From positions 1 to 37,539 of the forward strand of contig CALIJJ010000043.1 of assembly GCA_938017515.1 (NCBI GenBank): a DNA stretch of 37,539 bases, given 5' to 3'. This document shows positions 24,937 through 34,127 of the stretch, one piece after another. A program made the position numbers and the translations under genes. The notes under the pieces were generated by a model. The model ran no database searches. It saw only the letters and a program-made list of their open reading frames with translations, and was not told where the DNA came from. The stretch comes from an uncultured Pseudanabaenaceae cyanobacterium (GTDB lineage Bacteria > Cyanobacteriota > Cyanobacteriia > PCC-9006 > JAAUQQ01). The first letter of the stretch is position 1, and the number at the start of each line of letters is the position of its first letter.

Positions 24937-25259
24937 AGTGGCTTACCAGCACCGTAGGTTAGGGGAATCTTAGGGCGCAATGGCTCCTGTGCAAACGTTT
25001 TCTGCAATATTTATGGCTCAGGCACGAGTTAAGCGTTTGTCTCTGGCAATGTCAACTCATTGTTAACCCATATCTAGTTGGGTGGTGTGGCTATCTCGAG
25101 CAGGTGACCGTCAGGATTTTGGATATGGACCGCATGGGATTGGGCCGATGGCTCCGGCGGATGATTGTGGCGTTGATGTCATAGACGGTGAGGGCAAGGT
25201 GCCCGAGGGAGAGAACATCATGGTGGCTTACATTTCATTTTCTTAAGCCATGCAGGCTG
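24937..25259. other. 323-bp gap holding a VOC pseudogene
   Basis: This gap contains the upstream region of the membrane-protein gene (towards 24937-25070, AT-rich) and the glyoxalase-family remnant at 25074-25222 listed separately. No intact gene is present. Confidence 0.5.
25074..25222 (-). pseudogene. Decayed VOC/glyoxalase-family gene fragment
   Basis: On the minus strand one frame reads DVLSLGHLALTVYDINATII, a typical first strand of a vicinal-oxygen-chelate domain (metal His in HLALTV). A different frame then reads PPEPSAQSHAVHIQNPDGHL followed by LEIATPPN and a stop at 25074-25076, a typical VOC C-terminal strand (the HIQNPDGHLLEI pattern). The two ends are only about 20 codons apart and out of frame, so most of the central domain is deleted. 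There is no open frame covering both. Which VOC enzyme it was cannot be told. Confidence 0.7.
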
Positions 25260-26171
25260 TTAGATTTGGGCCATGGCAATGGCATCATCTACGCAATGCC
25301 TCAAGGCTGAACGTTTCTGAGCACTGGCGATCGCTTCAATTTTCTCATCGGCTTTCTCTAGAGACTGCAACGCCTCTTCATCCTGTCCCATTCTGAAATA
25401 CTCACGGCCTAGAGCGATGAGCAGACTGATTTGGGTTTCGAGGTCCTCCAAATCCTCAAGCACTTGGAGAGGATAGTTCGGGCTGGCGATCGCCGGATAG
25501 TCCCGTACAAAGGAGTCATCAAAGCAGCATTCGACAATGCTTTGGGCAACCCAGATTTGGAAACCTGTCCAGGCTGAAGCGGTGATGATGTTGAGAAGCT
25601 CTGTGTGGTTACCTGTGCGCAAGTCGTGCCAGCCAACCTGGATAAAGAAACTGCTGGCAGCATGGTAGGCATCTGTTTTTTGGGCGATGGCGATCGCCTC
25701 ATCCTGACGCCCAGCTTCTGCATAGGTGTAAGCAATTTCGCAAAGCTGCGTGTATTGAGCATCCAAATCAGCATCTGCTTGGAGCGCATGGGCGAGAGAT
25801 GCCTCAAGTAAGCCCCAGCCCCGCTCTGTCTGGCCTAGCTTCAGGCCCAGCGCCCCAGCTTCGCAGAAAACCTCTGCACGACTCTCCGCTATCTGGTTTT
25901 CAACGGTTCCGAATCGGTCGTCTTGCAATGCGCTTTCGACGCGCTTCATTTCGGCTAGAGCATCGTCGAGCAAGGCGAGGCTGAGGTCTTGTTGAACCAG
26001 GATTTGATAGGTCTTGGCAATGTCGAGAAGACGGTGGGTGCGATCGCCACTCAGCTCTGCAACCAGTGCTCTCGCTTCAGCCACCAGCAGCAAGGCATTA
26101 GGAATTTGATTGGGGCGGGTTTTGCTGGCTGCTTTGGCGAGACAAAACTGAATTCTTTCATTAATTTGCAT
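25260..26171 (-). CDS. TPR-like helical-repeat protein
   Basis: The 303-residue product is almost entirely alpha-helical with tetratricopeptide-like spacing (LCEIAYTYAEAGRQDEAIAI; ALGREYFRMGQDEEALQSLE; TASAWTGFQIWVAQSIVECC). No signal peptide, enzyme motif or membrane segment is visible. I do not recognise a named family; a protein-interaction scaffold is the neutral reading. Its closest relative in the window is the broken copy immediately upstream (26210-26906), with long shared stretches such as PISLLIALGREYF versus QISLLIALGREYF. The ATG start (MQINERIQFCLAKA) is well supported because the broken copy aligns from the same point. Confidence 0.8.
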   Translation of the reverse strand: MQINERIQFCLAKAASKTRPNQIPNALLLVAEARALVAELSGDRTHRLLDIAKTYQILVQQDLSLALLDDALAEMKRVESALQDDRFGTVENQIAESRAEVFCEAGALGLKLGQTERGWGLLEASLAHALQADADLDAQYTQLCEIAYTYAEAGRQDEAIAIAQKTDAYHAASSFFIQVGWHDLRTGNHTELLNIITASAWTGFQIWVAQSIVECCFDDSFVRDYPAIASPNYPLQVLEDLEDLETQISLLIALGREYFRMGQDEEALQSLEKADEKIEAIASAQKRSALRHCVDDAIAMAQI

Positions 26172-26209
26172 TGCTCTAGATTGTCCTAACCAATTGGGCC
26201 AATTGGGCT

Positions 26210-26906
26210 TTAGCAGTCGGGTTCTTTAGTTAGGAAAAAATCAGCCCAGCCTCGCAGTCGTTGGCGTTGATATGGATCGGTAATGGCCCCGATTTTCTCA
26301 TCTGCTTGCTCAAGGTAATGCAATGCCAGGTCATCTTGCTCCCATCCAAAATATTCTCGGCCCAGCGCAATGAGGAGGCTAATTGGGTTTTCTAGGTCCT
26401 CTGAATCTTGGAGAAGTCGCAGGGGATAGGTTGGATTGGCAAGCGTCGTATATTGGTTCATAAAGACCTCATCGAAACAGCTATCGATAATCTCTCTAGC
26501 GACCCAGATTTGCCATCCAGTCCAAGCAGAAGTTGTTAGCATCTTGATCAAGTCGTGATGCTTACCTTCGCTCAGGTACAACAGACTGAGTTCAGAGAAA
26601 ACGTCGAGAACAGCCTCACGCACAGTCAAATGGCTCGCGATGGCGATCGCCCTATCAATCTCTCCTAATAAAGCGTCGGTATAAGCGAACTGACCCAAAC
26701 TGGGATAACTATTGATCTGTTTATTCCTCTGCTCCAATGCCATTCCTAAGGCTCGTTTGAGAAGCAAGAATCCCTTTTCTTCAAAACCCAATCTGCGAGG
26801 GCTCGGGCTTCTGCAATCAGAGATAAAGCATAGGGACGTTGGCCAGGTTTGGTTTTTGCAGTGGCTTTATCCAGATACCACTGAACTTTCTCGGTTAGCG
26901 TTGCAT
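26210..26906 (-). pseudogene. Broken paralogue of the adjacent TPR-like gene
   Basis: Two out-of-frame pieces align to the intact neighbour. The first (TEKVQWYLDKATAKTKPGQR then YALSLIAEARALADW) matches its residues about 3-40. The second (GFEEKGFLLLKRALGMALEQ through DFFLTKEPDC, 26210-26791) matches from about residue 112 to the end. Roughly 70 codons are missing at the junction near 26790-26805, with a frame change. At the 5' end an ATG at 26906-26904 is followed by CAA and then, after two extra bases, by in-frame CTAACCGAG. This suggests a second small insertion that destroyed the start. A 193-codon frame remains open, so a truncated protein could still be made. Confidence 0.72.
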
Positions 26907-27054
26907 GCCTGGGAGGTTGGTTTGGCTTCACGATTGCAGCCCAGCTATTGATATCTTTGGCAGCATTACCAGCGCTCAAGGCCGGAAATTCTACAGACTC
27001 CCCCCCGCTGGAGAAGTCTACGAGAGCAAACTCTATTCCACAGGCGACATGGAG

Positions 27055-27297
27055 CTACTGCTTGAGCGCTTGTGCTATGTTCTCCAGCTCTATGAAGAAA
27101 TCCTCGCTTGAAGAGAAACTATCTGGAGTAGCGTTCTCTTCGTTTTTTGACTCTAAATGCCTGAAACTTTCCCGTGAATCCGTGAAATTGACCGAGTTAA
27201 GAGGCTGCTTGGGAGCTGCTTGATATTCAACAAGGTGCAGGCTGATCTGTTCATAATCTAGCCATTTATTGAGTTGCCTGTTCGCAAGACTTTGCAA
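27055..27297 (-). CDS. Hypothetical small ORF downstream of brnA (doubtful)
   Basis: An 80-codon frame (TTG start) overlaps the end of brnA by 32 bases and continues towards the broken TPR gene. The product is polar with a Ser/Asp/Glu-rich C-terminal half (SFSSSEDFFIELENIAQALK) and resembles nothing I know. It could be a third gene of the brnTA transcript or simply an open frame. No good ribosome-binding site is visible. Confidence 0.3.
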   Translation of the reverse strand: MQSLANRQLNKWLDYEQISLHLVEYQAAPKQPLNSVNFTDSRESFRHLESKNEENATPDSFSSSEDFFIELENIAQALKQ

Positions 27298-27553
27298 GGC
27301 CTTGAATATGCTGGCGCAGAATCTGGTTGATCAAAACCGTGTAATCGTTACTCTGATGCTCTAGCCAGTTGACGACATCACTGTCTAGGCGAACAAAATT
27401 TTTTGCTTCTTGAATAGGAATCCTTAGGGTTGCACTGCTGAAGAATGATTCTTCTAGAGGTGGAATGTCAGAGTAATCGAGATCATCATCATTCTGAGCC
27501 TCCAAGGCTTCCCAATCAGTGCCGGAGGTACGCTTCAAGTTTTTGTCGCTCAT
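27266..27553 (-). CDS. brnA: BrnA-family antitoxin
   Basis: From the ATG at 27553 the product is 95 residues (MSDKNLKRTSGTDWEALEAQ). The N-terminal half is polar and acidic, as expected for the toxin-neutralising part. The C-terminal half (NFVRLDSDVVNWLEHQSNDY then TVLINQILRQHIQGL) matches the ribbon-helix-helix DNA-binding segment of BrnA antitoxins. BrnA binds BrnT and autorepresses the operon. It overlaps the end of brnT by 38 bases in a different frame. The longer upstream frame to 27646 is only the shadow of brnT. Confidence 0.85.
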   Translation of the reverse strand: MSDKNLKRTSGTDWEALEAQNDDDLDYSDIPPLEESFFSSATLRIPIQEAKNFVRLDSDVVNWLEHQSNDYTVLINQILRQHIQGLAKSCEQATQ

Positions 27554-27803
27554 AACGGTTAGCCCTTCGTGCGGAGATGATTCGGAGCGTGTTTTCGTGT
27601 CGTTCCGTCCAGACAACAACGGCAACACCATTCCCCAGAAAGCCAATCCCTAACCAGCGGTCCTCACCATAATCATCACGGCGATCAAGCTGAGTGAGCA
27701 TTGGCTCTTCAAACATGGAGGGAACATCAGCGAAGTCAATGCGATGTTTACGAATATTGCTCTGATTCTTCGCTTCGTCCCATTCGAACGCTATCGATTC
27801 CAT
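27516..27803 (-). CDS. brnT: BrnT-family ribonuclease toxin
   Basis: The 95-residue product matches the BrnT family (RelE-like fold): FEWDEAKNQSNIRKHRIDFA at the N-terminus, the central DYGEDRWLGIGFLGNGVAVVVW and the terminal IISARRANRYERQKLEAYL with the conserved Arg-rich helix. BrnT toxins cleave RNA and inhibit translation. The toxin-first order (brnT then brnA) is usual for this type II system. It starts 15 bases downstream of the sqdX stop on the same strand, so read-through from sqdX is possible. No residue is evidently missing, so the pair looks intact. Confidence 0.9.
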   Translation of the reverse strand: MESIAFEWDEAKNQSNIRKHRIDFADVPSMFEEPMLTQLDRRDDYGEDRWLGIGFLGNGVAVVVWTERHENTLRIISARRANRYERQKLEAYLRH

Positions 27804-27818
27804 TATGACTTAGGTCGC

Positions 27819-28952
27819 TTAGGCTGCCTTGGGCAATTCATCCATGGTTAGCACCTGCTCGTAATAGGCCTGAAGCTGCTGCGTCGCCGAAGCCCAGCTC
27901 CAGCGCTCCGCCTCCGCCCGAGCGGCTTTGCGCAGCGACTCCCGCTGAATTTGATTCGCCAAGAGCCGTTGGGTCGCCTCAATCATGGCATCGTCTTCCG
28001 CAGGGCTAAACAGAAAGCCATTTTCGCCATCGGTGACGATATCGGGAATGCCACCTGCATTGGCCGCAATTACGGGACAGCCCGCCGCCATAGCCTCTAG
28101 CAAGACGAGGCCCAGCGTCTCGGTTCTAGACGGGAAGATGAACGCATCAGCAGAGGCGTAGGCCGATGCCAATTCCTCGCCCTCTAGGTAGCCGACGAAG
28201 TTGGTATTGGTGCCTGCAAAATGCTCCTCTAGCTCCTCACGGTAGGGACCATTACCGACCAGGGCTAGGCGAGCATTGGGGATGGATTCGAGGACCGGTT
28301 TGATGCGATCGATTTCTTTCTCAGCGGAGAGGCGGCCAATGTAGAGCAGAAGGGGAGCATCGGGGTTGCCTTCCGAGAGGCGATCGCGCATCCCCTGGTT
28401 AGCCAACTGAGGCCGGAACAGCTCCGTGTCCACCCCCCGCTGCCATAGGTCCGTGCGCTCAATGCCGTGGGCATCCAGCTCACTCACCATCGCTGTGGAG
28501 GTACAGAGATTGAGGAGGGCATTGTTGTGGGCCGCCTTGAGCAATTCCCATAGCACCGGCTCCAACACACCCAGACCGTAGTGCTCTAGGTACTTCGGCA
28601 AGTGGGTGTGGTAAGACGCCACCAGGGGAATCTCCAGCTTCTTAGCGTAATAGATTCCACCGAGCCCAAGAATCGCGGGGTTGACCACATGGATCAAGTC
28701 AGGTTTAAACAGTTCCAGCGCCTTACCCACCGACGGCCGAGGAAACGCCATCTTCAATTCGGGATACCACGGCAGGGGCGACCCTTTAACGCCGTAAACC
28801 TGAGCGCCACAATGCTCTCTCACCCCGCCATCTGGGCAGAACACCATCACCTGATTACCCTGACGCTGGAGATGATCGACGGTGTACTTGAGGCGGGTGA
28901 CAATGCCGTCGATCTTGGGCAGGAAAGTTTCGGTGAAAAGGGCGATTCTCAT
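27819..28952 (-). CDS. sqdX: Sulfoquinovosyltransferase SqdX
   Basis: From the ATG at 28952 the product is 377 residues (MRIALFTETFLPKIDGIVTR). It is a GT-B, GT4-family enzyme: acceptor domain 1-190 with YHTHLPKYLEHYGLG at 114-128, donor domain with YIGRLSAEKE (204-213), and the E-x7-E motif with E278 and E286 (TETLGLVLLEAMAAGCPVIA). SqdX transfers sulfoquinovose from UDP-sulfoquinovose to diacylglycerol, giving the thylakoid lipid SQDG. A 30-codon upstream extension is open but unlike the family. It lies 303 bases downstream of sqdB, which makes its donor substrate. Confidence 0.94.
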   Translation of the reverse strand: MRIALFTETFLPKIDGIVTRLKYTVDHLQRQGNQVMVFCPDGGVREHCGAQVYGVKGSPLPWYPELKMAFPRPSVGKALELFKPDLIHVVNPAILGLGGIYYAKKLEIPLVASYHTHLPKYLEHYGLGVLEPVLWELLKAAHNNALLNLCTSTAMVSELDAHGIERTDLWQRGVDTELFRPQLANQGMRDRLSEGNPDAPLLLYIGRLSAEKEIDRIKPVLESIPNARLALVGNGPYREELEEHFAGTNTNFVGYLEGEELASAYASADAFIFPSRTETLGLVLLEAMAAGCPVIAANAGGIPDIVTDGENGFLFSPAEDDAMIEATQRLLANQIQRESLRKAARAEAERWSWASATQQLQAYYEQVLTMDELPKAA

Positions 28953-29107
28953 GGGTGGGAAGAAATGGGAATGGGAAAATGATGGAAGACTCACGATTGG
29001 CTGCGCCAAGCTCCGAAGGATCGCAATGCCAGGAATATTCAATCAGACTTCGGATCTCCGATCTTTAAGACGTCGTTAAAAATCTATCTAAAGATAGACA
29101 CAACAAA

Positions 29108-29138
29108 GGGTTTGGCTTGACCAAACCCTCAGTATTTT
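29108..29138. terminator. Hairpin between sqdB and sqdX
   Basis: A perfect 8-bp stem (29108-29115 and 29121-29128) with loop CTTGA. On the plus strand a T-run follows after a few bases. On the minus strand, the direction of sqdB transcription, only TTTGTTG follows. It might partly terminate sqdB messages before sqdX; this is an inference. Confidence 0.4.
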
Positions 29139-29160
29139 TCCAACGACATCCAACACATCT

Positions 29161-29236
29161 GTAGGAACGAACCCTGCCCATCGGGTTTATACAACTGCTA
29201 AGGCGGCAGACCAGACGAACAGCGGTTTGTCCCTAC
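29161..29236. repeat. Short inverted-repeat element, intergenic
   Basis: The ends GTAGGAACGAACCCTGC (29161-29177) and GCGGTTTGTCCCTAC (29222-29236, complement GTAGGGACAAACCGC) are imperfect inverted copies bounding a 76-base unit with no ORF. The pattern GTAGGGACAAACC/GGTTTGTCCCTAC resembles short dispersed intergenic palindromes seen in cyanobacterial genomes. Only one copy is in the window, so mobility cannot be judged. Confidence 0.5.
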
Positions 29237-29255
29237 GAGGGTTGGAGCAATGACC

Positions 29256-30807
<1,552 letters not shown>

Positions 30808-31374
30808 ATGTTGATTCTTGAAGAGCACCAGATTGATCCCTGTCGCGTGATTAAACGTCAGGAAAATGGTGTCCAAGCCTTTCCGGGAGCAGCGTTTCAG
30901 AACAAGCTCTTTCGTCGCCTCAAGCAATTTCCGTCCCAGGGGCGTGAAGACGCCATTCGAACGGCTCGCCAGCATTATTTGGATACCCATGGAAAATTCT
31001 TGGTGCTGGTGGTGCAAGAAGAATCGGCGGTGAGTGTTTGGGGAGAAGATACAACGCTGGAGCGCTCTGGAGCGGCTAAAACCGGTAAAGCGGCCTTCAT
31101 TCAAACCCTCGATTTGGAAAAGCTGGTGGGACAAATGCGCAATATCGGTGGTGTTGCCATTAAGGATCGGCGTTACGGTCTTAAGAGCTATCCACGCTGT
31201 TTTGTCGGCCAGGAGGCTGCAGCTTGGTTTCGGACAACCTTCGAACTCAATCACGAAGAGGCTGTGCAGTTGGGCCGACGTTTGGTGGAGGAAAAAGTCA
31301 TTCACCATGTAACGGATGACCACGGTTTTGAAGATAGTGAGCTGTTCTATCGCTTTTACTGGGATGAAAACTAA
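30808..31374 (+). CDS. DEP-domain protein
   Basis: From the ATG at 30808 (MLILEEHQIDPCRVIKRQEN) the product is 188 residues. The C-terminal half (104-185) matches the DEP fold: LVGQMRNIGGVAIKDRRYGL, then CFVGQEAAAWF with the conserved V-G-x-E-A-x-x-W pattern, EAVQLGRRLVEEKVIHHV and the terminal LFYRFYW. DEP domains mediate protein or membrane-lipid interactions in signalling. The N-terminal ~95 residues (including KFLVLVVQEESAVSVWGED) are not recognised by me and may be a small beta-rich domain. A 64-codon upstream extension is read from the repeat-rich promoter region and is excluded. Confidence 0.85.
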   Translation: MLILEEHQIDPCRVIKRQENGVQAFPGAAFQNKLFRRLKQFPSQGREDAIRTARQHYLDTHGKFLVLVVQEESAVSVWGEDTTLERSGAAKTGKAAFIQTLDLEKLVGQMRNIGGVAIKDRRYGLKSYPRCFVGQEAAAWFRTTFELNHEEAVQLGRRLVEEKVIHHVTDDHGFEDSELFYRFYWDEN

Positions 31375-31408
31375 CGCGAACAACGAGGGTACATAGGGCA
31401 AAGGCTGA

Positions 31409-31621
31409 ACTCAGTGCGTCTCCCCTGGCTTCTCCTGGCTCGATGAGCTGGCTACGGCACTGGCCAATGCTCCCGCTGGCCAAGCCATGATTCGTGTCAA
31501 CCTAGCGGGCAGTGGTGCCGCCTCAACCCATGCCATTGGGGAAAAGACGGTTCAAGCTTGGAAACAGGTTTATCAGCTATCGTCGTTGCCGCTGGGTGAA
31601 CAGAACACAACCAACAACTGA
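31409..31621 (+). pseudogene. Orphan C-terminal coding remnant
   Basis: A 70-codon frame, opening after a TGA at 31406 and lacking a start codon in its first 30 codons, reads protein-like: LDELATALANAPAGQAMIRV, then NLAGSGAASTHAIGEKTVQA, then WKQVYQLSSLPLGEQNTTNN and a TGA. Composition and helix pattern fit a real C-terminus, but I do not recognise the family. It sits between the DEP gene and the convergent dehydratase gene. It could be the tail of a deleted gene or spurious. Confidence 0.4.
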
Positions 31622-31635
31622 ACCATGAGCTGCAG

Positions 31636-32616
31636 CTAGGGCCCTGCTGTCTCCTGCTGCAACCATTGCCCTAGCTGCACCAAATCGACATTGCCGCCGC
31701 TAATAATCACGCCAACGCGCTTTCCTTTCACATCCACCTTGCCTCGCAACACCGCAGCGGCGGCCAATGCTCCCGTTGGCTCCACTACAATTTTCATCCG
31801 CTCGTACAAAAGTCGCAGCGTCGCCAGAATCTCCCGATCACTCACGGTCACCATGGCGTGGACCCGGTTGAGCACGATCGGGAACGTGAGTTGTCCGAGC
31901 CGAGGGGTGCGTGCCCCGTCACAAATGGTGTTGGGGACGGTTTCATTGGTTTGTAGCGTTTGGGTTTGAAACGAGCGTGTCGCATCATCCGCCGTCGCAG
32001 GTTCAACACCAATGACCTTGCATGCCGGGGCCAGCGCTTGGGCTGCGATCGCACAACCCGAAAGCATTCCACCGCCGCCACAGCAGACCAGCAGTAGATC
32101 GAGGCTGGGAACATCGTCAAACAATTCTTGGGCTATTGTCCCTTGTCCCGCAATGATATCCGGGTGGTCGAAGGGCGGGATGATGATGTTGCCCCGTTCA
32201 GCGGCGATCGCCCGCTGAATATCCAGCCTCTGGAACTCCGAGCGATCGTACAGCAGCACCTCTGCCCCATACCCCCGCGTCGCCGCCAACTTGGCTTCCG
32301 GCGCATCCTTGGGCATCACAATTGCCGTTTCAATGCCCAGCAATTGTCCCGCCAACGCAATCCCCTGGGCGTGGTTACCAGAAGAGAAAGCCAGGACGCC
32401 TTTTTGGCGATCGGCCGCAGTCAAATTCGCCAGCGCATTGTAAGCCCCACGAAACTTAAACGACCCCGTGCGCTGAAAATTCTCCGCCTTAAAGAAGACT
32501 TCGGCTTGGGTCAGTGCGTTGACCGTTCGCGAGGAGAGAACGGGAGTTCGATGCGCAATGCCTTGCAGCCTTTGGGCGGCCTGTTGAATCTGAGCATCGG
32601 AAATTGCAAACGCCAT
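31636..32616 (-). CDS. Threonine/serine dehydratase-like PLP enzyme
   Basis: The 326-residue product is a fold-type II PLP enzyme. The cofactor lysine is K54 in TGSFKFRGAYNAL, the substrate carboxylate loop is SSGNHAQG at 78-85, the phosphate-binding glycine loop is CCGGGGMLSG (about 178-187), and the C-terminal ISGGNVDL closes the site. It lacks the C-terminal ACT-like regulatory domain of biosynthetic IlvA (over 500 aa), so it belongs to the short catabolic group: threonine deaminase (TdcB-like), serine racemase or hydroxyaspartate dehydratase. Sequence alone does not separate these. It is 86 bases downstream of cugP with a hairpin between them. Confidence 0.9.
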   Translation of the reverse strand: MAFAISDAQIQQAAQRLQGIAHRTPVLSSRTVNALTQAEVFFKAENFQRTGSFKFRGAYNALANLTAADRQKGVLAFSSGNHAQGIALAGQLLGIETAIVMPKDAPEAKLAATRGYGAEVLLYDRSEFQRLDIQRAIAAERGNIIIPPFDHPDIIAGQGTIAQELFDDVPSLDLLLVCCGGGGMLSGCAIAAQALAPACKVIGVEPATADDATRSFQTQTLQTNETVPNTICDGARTPRLGQLTFPIVLNRVHAMVTVSDREILATLRLLYERMKIVVEPTGALAAAAVLRGKVDVKGKRVGVIISGGNVDLVQLGQWLQQETAGP

Positions 32617-32635
32617 GCCAATCAGCCTTCAGAGG

Positions 32636-32668
32636 AGAAACCCAGCTCCCCGGGGAAGCTGGGTTTCT
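32636..32668 (-). terminator. Hairpin between cugP and the dehydratase gene
   Basis: A perfect 12-bp stem (AGAAACCCAGCT at 32636-32647, complement at 32657-32668) with a GC-rich nine-base loop that can itself pair (CCC/GGG). It lies 34 bases downstream of the cugP stop and 19 bases upstream of the dehydratase start. The minus-strand 3' side reads GGGTTTCTCC, a weak T-run. It most likely terminates or attenuates cugP transcription. Confidence 0.6.
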
Positions 32669-32702
32669 AGATCCTAGCGTGGACCCTCCTAGCCTTGAGA
32701 GC

Positions 32703-33866
32703 TTAGGAACCAGACCCTAGAAGTTCTGCGATCGCCTGCCGTTCTACAGAAGGCTGCGTCGGTAAACTCTGTCGCGCATCGGTAATCAACCAATCCAGCG
32801 CCGCCGCCTGTACATCAATAGATGCACCGGTTTTATCAACGCAGTAGCGACCAAACACCAACTTATCCACCAGGCGGACACCGGGACCCAAACGCGAATA
32901 TTCAAAAATCACGCTGTTGTCCACCACCGCATCACTACAGACGAGGCAGTTAGCACCAATCATCGTCGGGCCAATAATCTTGGCACCATCTTCAATCTTG
33001 GTCATGCCACCGATGTAAACAGGACCTTGGATGTCCACCTTGTCCCAGTTCACAGCGACGTTCAGACCGGTGTAAATGCCGGGGGCGACCTGTTTGCCAG
33101 GAATGGGGACATTCTTGACGTCACCCTTGAGGACGCTACGCACGGCATGCCAGTAATCCGGCACCTTGCCAATGTCCACCCACTCAAAGTCCATGGAGAT
33201 GCCATAGAACGGTGCGCCCTCTGCGACCAGTTTTGGGAACAGATCACCACCAATGTCGAATTCCTGGCCAGAGGGGATGTGATCGAAGATTTCCGGCTCA
33301 AAGATATAGATACCGGTGTTGATATCAGTGCTGAGCGCTTCCTCAACGCTGGGCTTTTCTTGGAAAGTTTGGATACGGCCATCGTCATCGGTGACCACCA
33401 CGCCGTAGCTCGGCACCTCTTCCTTCGACACGGACTTCATGATGATGGTTGCGATCGAGCCCTTTTCCCGGTGCCACTTGATGGCCTGGGTCAGGTCCAC
33501 ATCGATCAGTGCATCGCCACAGAGGACGATGAACGTATCGTCAAAGAACGGCTGAAAATCTTGGATTTTGCGCATGCCACCCGCAGAACCAATCGCCTCG
33601 CCAATCAGCTCACCGTTCGTGATGCGGCCCTCAAACGAGTAGCCGATTTCAACGCCAAAGCGCTGGCCATCACGGAAATAGTTCTCAATTTCATTGGCGA
33701 GGTGGCTGACATTCACCATGACCTCGGTGAAACCGTGCTGGCGCAGCAGCTCAAGCAAAAACTCCATCACCGGTTTTTCCAGGATGGGAATCATCGGTTT
33801 GGGGATGGTATAGGTGATGGGACGAACTCGGGTTCCCTTACCTGCGGCCAGGATCATGGCTTTCAT
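32703..33866 (-). CDS. cugP: CugP-type UDP-glucose pyrophosphorylase (NDP-sugar nucleotidyltransferase)
   Basis: The 387-residue product starts with the nucleotidyltransferase signature LAAGKGTRVRP (6-16) and the sugar-phosphate-binding IPKPMIPI (21-28). It continues with CGDALIDVDL, the metal-site region EFDIGGDLFPKL and EWVDIGKVPDYW, and ends in a left-handed beta-helix repeat region (about 285-360, IGGMTKIEDGAKIIGPTMIG). It is often labelled mannose-1-phosphate guanylyltransferase, but the sequence is of the ubiquitous cyanobacterial type described as CugP, the non-GalU UDP-glucose pyrophosphorylase. Nearness to sqdB fits a UDP-glucose role. Substrate assignment is from memory of the family. 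Confidence 0.85.
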   Translation of the reverse strand: MKAMILAAGKGTRVRPITYTIPKPMIPILEKPVMEFLLELLRQHGFTEVMVNVSHLANEIENYFRDGQRFGVEIGYSFEGRITNGELIGEAIGSAGGMRKIQDFQPFFDDTFIVLCGDALIDVDLTQAIKWHREKGSIATIIMKSVSKEEVPSYGVVVTDDDGRIQTFQEKPSVEEALSTDINTGIYIFEPEIFDHIPSGQEFDIGGDLFPKLVAEGAPFYGISMDFEWVDIGKVPDYWHAVRSVLKGDVKNVPIPGKQVAPGIYTGLNVAVNWDKVDIQGPVYIGGMTKIEDGAKIIGPTMIGANCLVCSDAVVDNSVIFEYSRLGPGVRLVDKLVFGRYCVDKTGASIDVQAAALDWLITDARQSLPTQPSVERQAIAELLGSGS

Positions 33867-34056
33867 AGGACTCTGGACTTCTCCTCAGCGATATATAACG
33901 AGTTCCTTATAGGAGGCAATACAAATGCTTCAGGGCGGAACCTTGTTCACCCTGTCCCCCATCTCTTAGCCGTGTCAGAAACGCAACGTCAATATCCTGA
34001 TAATACTCGGAGGAATACTGAGGAGTCTTGAACGCGTGCTGAGACAAGGAACGCCC

Positions 34057-34098
34057 AAAAAATGGGTGCAGGGGACGCCTACAGCATACCCATTTTTT
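34057..34098 (-). terminator. Terminator downstream of scpA
   Basis: An 11-bp perfect inverted repeat (AAAAAATGGGT at 34057-34067, complement at 34088-34098) encloses a 20-base loop. It ends in six T on either strand, so it can act in both directions. It lies 30 bases after the scpA stop. No terminator is needed on the plus strand here. Confidence 0.75.
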
Positions 34099-34127
34099 CG
34101 CCCCCACAATCAATAGGAGGAATCCCC

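Larger units (their letters stand above)
28953..29255. other. sqdB-sqdX intergenic region with hairpins
   Basis: 303 bases, long for a two-gene operon. It contains a perfect 7-bp stem with a 2-base loop (TCTATCT/AGATAGA, 29083-29098), an 8-bp stem (GGGTTTGG/CCAAACCC, 29108-29128) followed on the plus strand by ATTTTT near 29133, and the inverted-repeat element at 29161-29236. sqdX may therefore have its own promoter. Confidence 0.55.
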
